Shown: piece by piece, positions 12,346-24,300 of the stretch
Layout: the number at the start of each line of letters is the position of its first letter
How positions within the stretch are numbered: the first letter of the stretch is position 1
NCBI GenBank assembly: GCA_947044405.1
Contig: CAMRHE010000067.1
Coordinates: 7,445,501 to 7,509,500, forward strand
Source: Leptodactylus fallax
Lineage: Eukaryota; Chordata; Amphibia; Anura; Leptodactylidae
Reading direction: 5' to 3'
DNA length: 64,000 nucleotides
Position numbers and translations under genes: made by a program
The notes under the pieces: generated by a model
Seen by the model: only the letters and a program-made list of their open reading frames with translations
Databases searched by the model: none
Told to the model about the DNA's origin: nothing

Positions 12346-12589
12346 ATATTACATAAATAGCCTCAAAGGTGGTCAAGTCACTGCTGGCAGCATAATATAT
12401 AGCAATCCTCTAATGCTGCACATCTGAGCACTGCACAGCACCTATCTAACCCTGTATGTATGGGCATTGCACAATACCATTTTTGTATTCTGTATATATG
12501 GGCAATGCACAGCACTGTACAAATTTTTTATCCTATTTATGTGGTCACTGCATAGTACTGTTTGTTCTAGGGTAGTTTTACACCACCAT

Positions 12590-12935
12590 CTTTAGGTCCT
12601 TTAGGCCTTTTCCAGCAGGTCAATATCAGATTGGTGGGTGTCCAACACCTGCAACCCCCACGATCATCAGTTTAAAGAGACAGTGCTGCAGCCTCTTCAC
12701 TACTTGCCAAGCACAGTGCCATACATTATACAGTGGCTGTGCTTGGTATTGCAACTCATTCATTTGAATGGGACTGATGAATGTGATGTTGCCGGCCTGT
12801 GAAGGTGCAGCAGAATGGGTTCTCACTTGAGCACTGCTGCCATATTCAATAGCTGGGTGTCACATCCCCACTGATTTGCTATTGATGTCCAACCCTAAGG
12901 ATAGATCATCAGTATTGTAGTCCTTGAAAACTCTT
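12590..12935. mobile_element. Degenerate fold-back MITE
   Basis: TCAATATCAGATTGGTGGGTGTCCAACACC near 12620 faces an inverted, diverged copy at about 12850-12900 (GGGTGTCACATCCCCACTGATTTGCTATTGA). No clean TTAA ends remain. Confidence 0.5.
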
Positions 12936-13197
12936 TAAAAATTCCAGGTTGACACATACAAGTGGAAGACTTTCCATTTACATCTTTCCCCATTGACTTT
13001 GATGCTAAAATTAAAACAGAAAGTCCCTTCATTTTTAACACAGAAAAAAGCACAACATGCTCTGCTTATTTTCCATCTACAAGAACAGAAAGCTAACAGA
13101 AGGGAGCCTTGTATCTATTTATGTGGTAAGTGCAGGTTTGGTGCCATATTTATGCTGTAGCCTTGGTTCTGGTACCATATCCAGGTATGTCAGATTG

Positions 13198-13213
13198 GTG
13201 TGTGTGTGTGTGT
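13198..13213. repeat. (GT)n microsatellite
   Basis: Eight GT units. Confidence 0.85.
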
Positions 13214-13317
13214 ATACAGCTCAGGACTTGTGCCCTAATAAGCCATAAATCTGCCATACTTTCCTGTCCTGAGCTGGCCTTCTTTCTTCTTTTGGTTACC
13301 ACTCTGTTCTGGCTATA

Positions 13318-14966
13318 CAGTCATATGAAAAAGTTTGGGCACCCCTATTAATCTTAATCATTTTTAGTTCTAAATATTTGGGTGTTTGCAACAGCCATTT
13401 CAATTTGATATATCTAATAACTGATGGACACAGTAATATTTCAGGATTGAAATGAGGTTTATTGTACTAACAGAAAATGTGCAATATGCATTAAACCAAA
13501 ATTTGACCGCTGCAAAAGTATGGGCACCTCAACAGAAAAGTGACATTAATATTTAGTAGATCCTCCTTTTGCAAAAATAACAGCCTCTAGTCGCTTCCTG
13601 TAGCTTTTAATCAGTTCCTGGATCCTGGATGAAGGTATTTTTGACCATTCCTCTTTACAAAACAATTCCAGTTCAGTTAAGTTTGATGGTCGCCGAGCAT
13701 GGACAGCCCGCTTCAAATTATCCCACAGATGTTCAATGATATTCAGGTCTGGGGACTGGGATGGCCATTCCAGAACATTGTAATTGTTCCTCTGCATGAA
13801 TGCCTGAGTAGATTTGGAGTTGTGTTTTGGACCATTGTCTTGCTGAAATATCCATCCCCGGCGTAACTTCAAATTCGTCACTGATTCTTGTACATTATTC
13901 TCAAGAATCTGCTGATACTGAGTTGAATCCATGCGACCCTCAACTTTAACAAGATTCCCGGTGCCGGCATTGGCCACACAGCCCCAAAGCATGATGGAAC
14001 CTCCACCAAATTTTACAGTGGGTAGCAAGTGTTTTTCTTGGAATGCTGTGTTTTTTTGACGCCATGCATAACGCCTTTTTGTATGACCAAACAACTCAAT
14101 CTTTGTTTCATCAGTCCACAGGACCTTCTTCCAAAATGAAGCTGGCTTGTCCAAATGTGCTTTTGCATACCTCAGGCGACTCTGTTTGTGGCGTGCTTTC
14201 AGAAACGGCTTCTTTCGCATCACTCTCCCATACAGCTTCTCCTTGTGCAAAGTGTGCTGTATTGTTGATCGATGCACAGTGACACCATCTGCAGCAAGAT
14301 GATGCTGCAGCTCTTTGGAGGTGGTCTGTGGATTTTCCTTGACTGTTCTCACCATTCTTCTTCTCTGCCTTTCTGATATTTTTCTTGGCCTGCCACTTCT
14401 GGGCTTAACAAGAACTGTCCCTGTGGTCTTCCATTTCCTTACTATGTTCCTCACAGTGGAAACTGACAGGTTAAATCTCTGAGACAACTTTTTGTATCCT
14501 TCCCCTGAACAACTATGTTGAACAATCTTTGTTTTCAGATCATTTGAGAGTTGTTTTGAGGAGCCCATGATGCCACTCTTCAGAGGAGATTCAAATAGGA
14601 GAACAACTTGCAATTGGCCACCTTAAATACCTTTTCTCATGATTGGATACACCTGGCTATGAAGTTCAAAGCTCAGTGAGGTTACAAAACCAATGTTGTG
14701 CTTCAGTAAGTCAGTAAAAAGTAGTTAGGAGTATTCAAATCAATAAAATGATAAGGGTACCCAAATTTTTGCACTGGTCAAATTTTGGTTTAATGCATAT
14801 TGCACATTTTCTGTTAGTACAATAAACCTCATTTCAATCCTGAAATATTACTGTGTCCATCAGTTATTAGATATATCAAATTGAAATGGCTGTTGCAAAC
14901 ACCCAAATATTTAGAACTAAAAATGATTAAGATTAATAGGGGTGCCCAAACTTTTTCATATGACTG
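13318..14966 (-). mobile_element. Complete Tc1-like transposon with ~190-bp inverted repeats
   Basis: Both ends read CAGTCATATGAAAAAGTTTG from outside in, flanked by TA (13316-13317, 14967-14968). The inverted repeats extend about 190 bp each (13318-13508 and 14779-14966) with almost no mismatches. Inner copies of the CAAAAGTATGGGCACC-type repeat near 13515 and 14755 suggest the IR-DR architecture of Sleeping Beauty-like elements. It carries one open transposase gene. Confidence 0.92.
13546..14568 (-). CDS. Tc1 transposase, 340 aa, apparently intact
   Basis: Starting from the ATG at 14568 (MGSSKQLSND) gives 340 residues, the usual Tc1 length; the frame stays open 15 codons upstream. Seen in order: paired-like HTH domains (RFNLSVSTVRNIVRKWKTTG, then SGRPRKIS as a GRPR-type hook and nuclear-targeting region), then the catalytic core. 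The core has [23 protein letters not shown] and SPDLNIIEHLWD. The acidic triad is D, D and E with 34 residues between the last two (DD34E). Known: the enzyme cuts the TIRs and inserts at TA. No stop or frameshift is visible, so the copy may be recently active. Confidence 0.93.
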   Translation of the reverse strand: MGSSKQLSNDLKTKIVQHSCSGEGYKKLSQRFNLSVSTVRNIVRKWKTTGTVLVKPRSGRPRKISERQRRRMVRTVKENPQTTSKELQHHLAADGVTVHRSTIQHTLHKEKLYGRVMRKKPFLKARHKQSRLRYAKAHLDKPASFWKKVLWTDETKIELFGHTKRRYAWRQKNTAFQEKHLLPTVKFGGGSIMLWGCVANAGTGNLVKVEGRMDSTQYQQILENNVQESVTNLKLRRGWIFQQDNGPKHNSKSTQAFMQRNNYNVLEWPSQSPDLNIIEHLWDNLKRAVHARRPSNLTELELFCKEEWSKIPSSRIQELIKSYRKRLEAVIFAKGGSTKY

Positions 14967-15208
14967 TATATAAGTATTAGGCTACATGTCATATACACAT
15001 CTGGGAAAAAATGGAATGGATGGCATCCTTATTCTGTCCATGTCTTCCACAGACTCATACACTTGAAGGAATGAAAATGGATGGCAGAATGAGTTTACTC
15101 CCACAATGATCTGTGAAAAACACGGTCGTGTGCATGGGTCCATAGAAATGAATGGGTCATTAGAAACATGGATACCACATGAACAGAAAATCATGTGTAT
15201 GGAACCTT

Positions 15209-15653
15209 AGGGTATGTTCACACTTAGGATTTTGCCTTGGATTTGGGAGCCATGAATCTGCAGCAGATTCTGTCCTTTATTGAAAAAAATGGAAAGCAGA
15301 AATCGCACCAGGACACTAAAAAAAAAAAAAAAAGCATCTTGCCGCAAATTCGATAGTAATTTCGCGGTTTGAGACTCCCTGCTGATTATGGCCCATTCAT
15401 CTAGACCAGTGATTCCCAGGGGTCCACGGGAGACTCGACGGGGGTCTATGTTAGATCTAATCACATTTTTTGACGAGTTTTGGGAATAAGGTAGAAATGT
15501 AGCAGCAGGGGGTCCACAGAAACAAGTAAAATTTTGAAAGTGGTCTACGAGAAAAAAAAAGTTTGGGAACTTCTGATCTAGACCGTGGCTGAATATCGTG
15601 GTGGAAAATGAAGAGGAATTCCTCTTCATTTTCCTCCATGTGAACATACCTTT
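15209..15653. mobile_element. MITE with AGGGTATGTTCACAC ends
   Basis: The left end AGGGTATGTTCACACTT at 15209 and the right end CATGTGAACATACCT at 15638-15652 are inverted. A 169-bp hAT-like MITE is nested inside. A poly-A run is at 15319-15333. Confidence 0.7.
15407..15575. mobile_element. 169-bp hAT-like MITE with perfect 8-bp target duplication
   Basis: The element runs from CAGTGATTCCCAGGGG to GTTTGGGAACTTCTG. The inverted tips are flanked by ATCTAGAC on both sides (15399-15406, 15576-15583). The exact 8-bp duplication is the hAT signature. It interrupts the surrounding TTCACAC-type MITE. Confidence 0.88.
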
Positions 15654-15957
15654 AGCCTTCTGATGTAATGATCACCAGTGCATTGTAAAATTCAAACCAA
15701 TTAAATGCCTGTCTATGCCTGCAGCATAGATGGCCACTAGGGGGAGTATGGATGTATACATCTCCTAGTATTTAGTGCAGTGGTCTTTTTGTAATGCAGA
15801 AAATTTGCTTCTGGCATTTATTATTGGTTTTTCCCAAAAATCTATTTCCTCTTTATTGTGATCCCCAACACAGTACTCCTCTAGCTCATTGCCCTCAGCA
15901 TGACTCTTTTCTCTTTTGACCTTCACTGACATTTCATTACCCATTTCATTAGGACAC

Positions 15958-16409
15958 TTGAAGAGAATCTTTCACCACCTCCAACAAGTCCAGCTCTTTG
16001 CATCATTTAATAGTTTCTGCTGCACTGATTCTGGCACAGTTGGAATTATTTATCTCGCCCCCACCATTCCCAATCAATCACTGCAGTTAGTTTTGGTGCC
16101 TGATATACTATTTAGTCTCTGTACTGTCAGAAGGGCGGTGTCAGGCAGGAGCAGACAAGGGGTGTGATTCTGAGCTCTGACACTGGCTGCCTTTGATTGG
16201 AGCTCTGAATCACGCCCCCTGCCTGACACCGCCCTCCTGACAGTACAGAATTTAAATAGCACATCAGGCACCAAAACTAACTACTCTTATTTCTCAGGAA
16301 TGGTGGAGGATAGAGAAATAATTCTAACTGTGCTGGAATCAGTGGAGCGGCACGTATTAATAGATGATAACATATGGAATTGGTGGAGGTGGTGAAAGGT
16401 CCCCTTTAA
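15958..16409. mobile_element. 452-bp long-palindrome TTAA MITE
   Basis: Nearly the whole element folds back. Left CTTTCACCACCTCCAAC...GTTTTGGTGCCTGA pairs with right TCAGGCACCAAAAC...GGTGGAGGTGGTGAAAGG. The inner arms GCGGTGTCAGGCAGG and CCTGCCTGACACCGC also pair. The right end has TTAA (16406-16409); the left has a decayed TTGA. Confidence 0.8.
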
Positions 16410-17919
16410 GCCCTATGAATGTCCAAAGAACAGCATCTGCTCCTGAGCCTGACTGTGTTTTCATCTGATACCTCTAGAAATTATACAGGTAGAACTGCAA
16501 TCTTGGTGTCATAGGCAAGATGAGAATCTTTCTACATTGATTCTATCTTTTATAATGCCTGAAATATAACTGTTTGAAATGACCCCCACAGCCTCAGCTT
16601 CCCTGCACCCCTATACTCCATTGAGAGAAAAAATACAGAACGTACAGAAAATTTAAACGCAGAATTTTAATGGAAAGGAGCAAAAGCCATTAATAAAGTA
16701 TATTACACTATTTATTAATATCAAAAATGCTGCCAGAAAATCAAAAGTTGTTAGAAAGTTTAGGTAAAAGATTAACCTACAAATTATACTGGAACTTTTC
16801 TAACAAAGCTTTATATCAGTCTGTTCTATAACAAAAATAGTAAAATATTGGATACTAAAAACTGCTCTATATCCTCTGTGACCCATAATAAACAAATGTA
16901 TTTCTCTAAAGTACATTGGATTGTTCTCATGTACAATCTCCTTGTGGATACCGATTGTTCCTCCCTTCACTGCTTCTTGAGTATCCTGTTCTAGCTAGAA
17001 AATAACATAGACCTCATTTTTATTATACTATGTGATTTTTAGGCTACAGCTTATTACTGTTGTTCCGCTGCTTGTCCACATTGGAATGAAAGCACTTGCC
17101 TCAAGATAGTGAATGAAGAAGAAGAAGAATAAGGCGGCTTCCAATTGTTATCATCAGTAATAAAGTCTAAGTGGTTGTGAATACAGTGTGAGAAATGACA
17201 CATCCTGCCACCCATGGTAGAGCTGGTGTCACTGACATACTACTTGGTAATTGCCTCAATCCTGGAGATTTATATAAAATATTGAACGAACATGTTGCTT
17301 TGTCAAGTTGTTCTGTCTATGTCACTTGGGGAAAATTAATCATTTATCAACATTCTGGCAAAACAAATTGGATTTGATGAATTTAGAATTTTAATAGTCA
17401 GTCATAAAAAGCAAATATATTCCGGACAAGTCATTGTGGTGTATTTGAAGATATTTGCAAATGGTCTCATTATGCTAATGCAGGCAGTGCTGATGCCAAG
17501 GGTATGTAAATTTTAAGAGTTGATCATAATTAAAGCAGTAGGGAGGTAAGACTGACTATATCAAAGCCAACACAATATATCCTAATTGGATACATTATAT
17601 CCCATGGCTCCTGGAGCCAACATCTTAATTCTTACAGAACTATCTACAAAGAGCTATTTTTGCCTATGGATGATTAATTGTGAGTTGTATTTGTTGCCAT
17701 GATATCTGAATAGCGGATGCCTAAAGAAATGAGATTGCTTCTTAATCTATAGTATCTAGAGAAGTATTACTATCGGCATACAGTATGACTGCGGACACAT
17801 GGCCAATTGGCTTGTCCGATGTGTATTCATCATCCCTGTGATTCCTATTCCCTATTCCCCTCATCTATATTGTTCTTACATCAAATGTTAAAGTCAAATG
17901 GCAATATTTTATTTCCTTA
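16410..17919. other. Intergenic, nothing recognised
   Basis: AT-rich sequence without a coding signal or repeat boundary I can support. Confidence 0.5.
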
Positions 17920-18198
17920 TTAAAGGAAGTCTATCACCAAAACCCAGCATATCAACCCAGCCCCATAGATAGGATAGGGTCACCTGAATCAAACAATGTT
18001 TTCCCCTTGAGAATCGCTGCCTCCATTGCCAAGATGTCAGTTTTTGTCAATATGCAAATGAGCTGTTAGGAGCAATGAGGGCATCATCATTGCTCTAAAG
18101 AGGTTAGCGACAACACCCTCATTGCTCAAGGAACTCATTTGCATATTGCCAAAGATGTCAATTGTCCTATCACGCTGTATCAGCAGTTAGTCTATTAA
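17920..18198. mobile_element. Degenerate TTAA MITE with internal fold-back
   Basis: It starts with TTAAAGGAAGTCTATCACC. CATTTGCATATTG-type sequences and AGCAATGAGGG/CCCTCATTGCT at 18030-18150 form inverted pairs. The right terminus is decayed. Confidence 0.5.
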
Positions 18199-18766
18199 AG
18201 TCTGCTTTCTACTCTCCATGGGGTGCAACAATTCCCCCTCCCCACCTAGTTGAAGCAGAGCTACACACAACACAGATGTCCCTATATCTTTCAGACAATG
18301 GAGTGCCCACGATGTAGCCAGGGTAAGAAATTACTCTGGGGTCGGCAGAGGGAGGTGGATCGCTGGTCCCTCTTACAACACTTTGCTTTCTTCTGATGTC
18401 TGGCAGTCCAAGCATTGTAATTCCCTCCTTTTTACTGAGATTTATGACACCATCATACATGGCAGACATGGCCCCCCTACTGCATTCTGCCTGTCAGCTG
18501 GACTCGTGGACTCTGTAGACAGAGGTAACAGCACCATTGTTGTAATTGTTGCTCAGGTTTTTCTTTTTTGCTCTTCTTTTTAACACATATTACTTTTTCT
18601 ACTATTGTACTTTTTAACCCTGGTTTTTTTTGTTTCTTTTTTTTCATTATTTCTATGAACAATCCTTCTTTCAGGGCTCAATAACAGATTTCATGGTAAC
18701 TTGTGGTATCCCATCATCATCGTTAGAAAATCTCTAAGCAAAAATCTCAAAGCAATCCTAAGATTC

Positions 18767-19771
18767 TGTAGCCCTATTTGGGGGGGGGTATGAGTATTAT
18801 CCCTCCCGCAACAGACTCTGGCGCTGACCTGTGTGTATAATGGGACCTGAAGCCTTCGCTGAAGGGAAGAGTGGGAACATATATGAAATATATCAGTGCC
18901 TCCACCCAGGATAGAGCCTCTGTATTACAGGGAGGATCTCTTCCTGGGACTTACCCATGAAGTACAGTTAGTAGCCTTAACAAGGATCACTGTACTAATC
19001 TCACAGTCTGAAGAATACATACAGATACCACATAAGGTTATAACAGTAGCTTTATAAGAATCAACAGGGTAATAATACATACATAAAATATACTCAGAAC
19101 ACAGCAATACTACAACAACCAGCAAGTCCTCAACCGTCTTAGGTTATATACCCGGGTATATATATAGATATATAGCAAGAGTCCAGTGCACAATACCTCC
19201 AGGCAACAGAAGAGATGCAGGGGCCCCTGTGGATGACTGTGGATCCTCGGATTCTTCCAGGAGATGACAGACAGCCGATCAGGAGATGATGATGATGGTG
19301 AGATTCTTCACAGGCAGCAAACAGGGCGACGGTGACGGCAGTAGATGCAGGCCTGACTACCCTAACACTGAGTCCTTAACCTGCCAGCTAAACTACTAGT
19401 GCCACCGGGCCTCTAACTAGCTAGTTGGCCTTCGGAAGCCTAACCTATCACTGCCCTGAACTATATATATATATGGATCCCTAACTATGGTTACTAGCTA
19501 GGTCCTGTGAGTATATAGGGGGTAACACATACCTAACTATATACTGTGAAGTAAAGAGGAACAAGTGGCTCTTAGACTCCCCCAGACATAACATGTCTGT
19601 CTCAGCAGCTCTGCTCACATCTCTCCCCCCAGCAGCTCTGCCTCACATGTGTCTGACTCACTGTATTTACAAAACAAAACTTGCACTAAATGCCTGGGGT
19701 CTCTGAAGCCAAACTGCAGGGGCAAAGAAGCCAGATACATTATATACTAGTAGAAATGGCAGTTCCCTACA
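18767..19771 (-). repeat. 3' LTR of the Gypsy element
   Basis: 1005 bp, TG...CA termini, aligned end to end with the copy at 25155-26163. Differences are slight: one fewer GAT and one fewer TA unit, a longer G run, and a few substitutions (for example ACATAAAATA versus ACATACAATA). Confidence 0.95.
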
Positions 19772-19782
19772 CTCTCCCTCTG
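19772..19782 (-). other. Polypurine tract
   Basis: On the minus strand, CAGAGGGAGAG directly abuts the TG of the 3' LTR. Its position and composition fit the plus-strand primer. Confidence 0.75.
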
Positions 19783-19890
19783 GTGAAATCTTTACGTCAC
19801 GTCAAAGACATACAAAGTCATAGTATACAGTCAACATTACCAATGACAATATCAATATGGTTGCTTTTGCATTTACAGAGTCACAACAGG

Positions 19891-21309
19891 TTAATAGGTA
19901 TACATGCCAGCAGGAGCGAAAATTGGTAACATATTGACCAAAGTGGACACTGCACCCACCCAAGCATGGTATAAATGAGGCTGAGTAGTAAATCTGGGGT
20001 CCCCCAAACTATCATATGTCAGCATAGGTGGAGGGTGTCTAATTCTCTCTCCTCTCCGTACCTCTCTCTGAGGTAAACTAGCATGTCCAGGCCCTAAACT
20101 AGGGTTGTCTGCCATGGGAGGGGATGGTGCTGGTGGCGTAGGAGAGCTAGATCCCTGCTCATCTGTAGACACAGATCTAGGTACGAATTCTGGAGTTTGA
20201 GGGTTCATAGGTCTCCCTGAAGGAGAAGATACTGGTGATCTAGGAACTTCAGGAGCCACAGTCCAATCACTCTCAGGAGTTTCAGGAAGGTCAGGAGGAA
20301 TATCGGCTAAGGACTGTGGAGAATCGCAGGCCGAGCCATCATTGGAGATATCCATACCATCAATCTGAGGTACAGGCAACAAATGATTTCTATGCCAAGT
20401 CCTGATCCTCCCGTCCCGTCCTTTTATCTTGTAGACTGGTATTCCAGGCAACCGATCTACCACTGTAAAGAGTTCACTCCGCCATCGATCAGCCAGCTTA
20501 TGTTTTGCAGATGCTCCCAAATTCCGTAGCAGAACATGGTCCCCAGGGTTCAATTCTCGGTATCTTACTCGAAGATCAAATCTCCTTTTATTTCCTTCAT
20601 TCACTTTGGCCGCATTTTCCTCAGCCAGCTGATAAGCACTCTTAAGCGTTTCTTTCAAACGTGCCACATATCGGTAATGATCTCGATGACTGATACCATC
20701 GGTAGAGACTCCCAACAAGATGTCAATAGGTAGCCTAGGCTCTCTTCCAAACATCAGAAAGTATGGTGAATATCCTGTGCTCTCGTGCCTTGTACTATTA
20801 TAGGCATGCACCATAGCCTCCACTTTTCGACTCCAGGATCGCTTATCCTCAATTCGTAAGGTACCAAGCATATCAAGTAAAGTCCTGTTAAATCTTTCAG
20901 GAAGGGCATCTCCCTCTGGATGGTAAGGCGTCGTCCGACTTTTGCGGATGTTCAACAACTGAAGTAACTCTTTGATCAGGTTACTCTCAAAATCCCGGCC
21001 TTGATCAGAATGCAACCGGTGTGGTAAGCCATAATGGATAAAATACTTTTCCCAAAGCACTCTTGCAACAGTGACTGCTTTTTGATCCTTAGTCGGAAAG
21101 GCTTGAGCATATCGTGTGAAGTGATCAGTCACCACCAATACATTTCCAAATCCTCTGGAGTCGTTGTCAATACAAAGGAAGTCTATGCAGACAAGATCCA
21201 TGGGGCCCGAACTCTTCAAGTGTCCCATGAAGGCCGCTCGAACCGGGACAGTCTTCCTCTGCAAACATCTGCGACAGCACCTACACAGACGAGTCACGGT
21301 ATCTCTCAT
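19891..21309 (-). pseudogene. Gypsy integrase, same frame after the TGA
   Basis: This 472-codon segment lies in the same frame as the gag-pol segment, separated from it only by the stop. Seen: the CC pair of the HHCC zinc finger (CRCCRRC), the catalytic core with VCIDFL, HSDQGRDFE and a downstream glutamate in a LPERFN context (D, D, E), then VRYRELNPGDHVLLRN of the C-terminal domain. A Pro/Ser-rich tail (SPSGRPMNPQTPEF region) ends at 19891. I see no chromodomain and no env gene. Without readthrough of the TGA this half would not be made as part of pol. Confidence 0.85.
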
Positions 21310-21324
21310 TTTGGGCCAGTAGAA

Positions 21325-24300
21325 TCAGTCTTGTATTAGGCCATAAGTCTTCTCAGATCCCAAATGACCATGATAATCATGCAGACTTCGGAAAATCATC
21401 TTCTGAAAGCAGCTTGGAATAACTAGTTGGCGCCTTCCAGGGTGATCATGATACAGCACCACACGATAAAGTAGGCCATTGTCTATTTCAAACTTCTCCC
21501 AATCTCGTAGAAGTTGACTGCATTCAGAGGGTAGGGATGTCTTTAACATTTCTCTGTCTTGAGAACTCACTGCTTGATAAAGAGGTCCAATTAAAGGATC
21601 AGTCTTTTGACTCCAGATCATTCGCTTTGAAGATATAGAACAACTCTCAAAGGATCCTAAAGCGGCAGGGTAGGCAAACATGTCTGGTACAGCTTCGGGA
21701 CCTCCCCCAATAGAGTCAATAAGCCGAGTTTCAGAAAAGGCTACTCGGTCTTCAACTACAGCAGCCATGGCACACAAAGCTCCTACTCCAGGACTTGGCA
21801 CTTCTTCCCATTCATCCACTACTTCCGGACTAGGTAATCCAGGCCGTCTTGATAGAGCATCTGCCCCAATGTTCTTAGGCCCCGATTTATACTTGAGTGT
21901 GAATTGGTAGTTGGATAAAGCTGCCAACCAGCGATGTCCTGTAGCATCGAGTTTAGCGGTTGACAAAACGTATGTCAGTGGATTGTTGTCTGTTCTTACT
22001 TCAAACGTGGCTCCGTATAAATAGTCATGTAATTTATCAACAATGGCCCACTTCAGCGCCAAAAACTCCAATTTATGTACTGGATAATTTTTCTCGCTGG
22101 GAGAAAGACTTCGACTTATGAAAGCTATGGGCCGTAACCCGGCCGGGTATTCTTGGTGCAGCACGCCACCTAATCCTTCAAAGCTGGCATCTACATGTAG
22201 CACATATGGCTTCTGTGCATCAGCATAAGCCAGAACGGGAGCTTCTGTCAATTTCTTCTTCAACAACTTAAATGCTTCTTCACAATCCGCAGTCCACCTA
22301 TCGCCAAAAAGGCTTTTGGAAGACCCTTTCTTCTTTCCCGGATCTCCTGCATCACTCTTCAACAGGTCGAGGAGGGCTCGAGCAATTTTTGAATATCCTT
22401 CCACAAATCGTCGATAGAATCCACAAAACCCCAAGAAAGATTGCAACTCCGTAATATTTTGCGGTCGGGGCCAATTCACCACAGCTTCAATCTTACCAGG
22501 ATCGGTAGCAACTCCTTCAGCAGAAACAATATGACCTACATAAGTGACCGAAGATCTACAAAATTTGCATTTGTCAACCGACAACTTCAGCCCCTCTTCT
22601 TTTAAGCGATGGAGTACTCTCATGAGTCGTTCTTCATGTTCTTCCAGCGTCTTTCCAAACACAATAATGTCATCAAGATATACAAGGCATTCCCGGGGCA
22701 CTAAATCACCTAACACTCTTTCCATCAACCTTTGGAACGTTGCTGGCGCACCTTTTGTACCTTGCGGCATACGAGTGAACTGAAAGAAACCTAAGGGGCA
22801 TATGAAGGCTGTCTTTTCCTGATCCTCAGGTGCCATTGGGACTTGATAGTATCCCGATCTTAGGTCCAGCACTGTGAACCAACAGTTTCCATTCAGAGCT
22901 TCCAGAGCTTCTTCAATTCTCGGCAGTGTATACTGATCAGGTAAGGTTCTCCGGTTCAGAGTTCTGTAATCCACACATAGGCGAATTGCTCCAGATTTTT
23001 TTCTTACCACCACAATAGGTGAGGCATAGGGGCTCTTACTGTCCACAATGATCCCCTGACCTTTCATTTGCTGTAGAGTCTGTCTTAACTCATCAACATC
23101 CTTTGGAGCAACTCTCCGTGGTCGCTCCCGGAAGGGAGTAGAATCGGTCAATCGGAAAGTGTGTTGAGCACTTTTAGCACAACCTACATCCATATCATCC
23201 ATGGAGAACACTTCCGATAATTCAGACAACTTCTGTGTCAGTCGCTGATTCCAGGCCTCTGGTAAATGTGGATCACTCAAGTCAAGATTGAGATTAGGGA
23301 TTGCATCTCGGATTTGAATCCTGCACACTTCAGCGTATGGATTTACTCCAAGCACAGGGTAGCAGTGGGCCACATTCTGGTATGGTCCAATTACAATCGG
23401 ATGCGGTGAACAGTTCCTCACTGTCACACAGGTAGATAACTCCACTTTATTTCTCCAGTCCTTTCTCTCTGGGATCACCATCCAGCCATTCTGGTTAATC
23501 ATTTCTTCAGGGGTTTCCATAAGGACATAACTCCCCCCTTCAAGCAAATCGGGAGCAATTCTGGAGGCTACTCTCAGAACTCTCTCCCCGCCGGCAGGAA
23601 CTTCCACGGTTCTCTCACCGATATGATATACCATTCCATGTCGATAGCCAGTAGACAGGGCATCACAGAGTTCTCTAAGATCAGAAGATATATTCACCGG
23701 CTGAGCTGCAGGGTTCCAATCTCTTCCAAGAAACTTCTGAAAAGCATAATGCACTGCGGGACAATTAGTGCCAAGTATCACAGGAGCTGCACAAGAATCC
23801 CCTGTATCAGGGCAGACAAGAGCCGTAATCTTCATGGGAGCGACACTCTGATCTTCTAATTCAGGGACAGCTATAACTACTTGTAGGCTGCCATCTACAG
23901 GATATGATCCTGAATTAAGCCCCCACAATTTCATTTGTCCTGTAGACTGAAGAGGTATATCCCTCAGATACTTTTGGTAGAACGAGCGATAAATCAGGGT
24001 CACTTGAGATCCTGTATCAAACAGGGCAGGAGCGGCATGACCATTGACAGTGACTTTGACAACGGACCTGGAGCCCGCGATAGCGCCTCTGGTATTTACT
24101 CGGCCCGCCTTCCTTCGGTGTCTTTGATTCTGAATAGAGAAGACAGCACTGTGTCCCAATCCCTCACTGTCCTCCGTACACTGTCTGGCAGTATGGCCCG
24201 TCTGACCACATTTATAACAGGTTCTAGCATCCTTCCTCCGTTGAGTGGCAGTGGGTGGAGTGGCGGACTGTCTAAGTTCTGACCGCTCCGCTGGTTTGTT

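Noticed and set aside
18209..18469. Candidate exon or gene on the minus strand
   Set aside because: Short frame without conserved motif; no matching splice partners.
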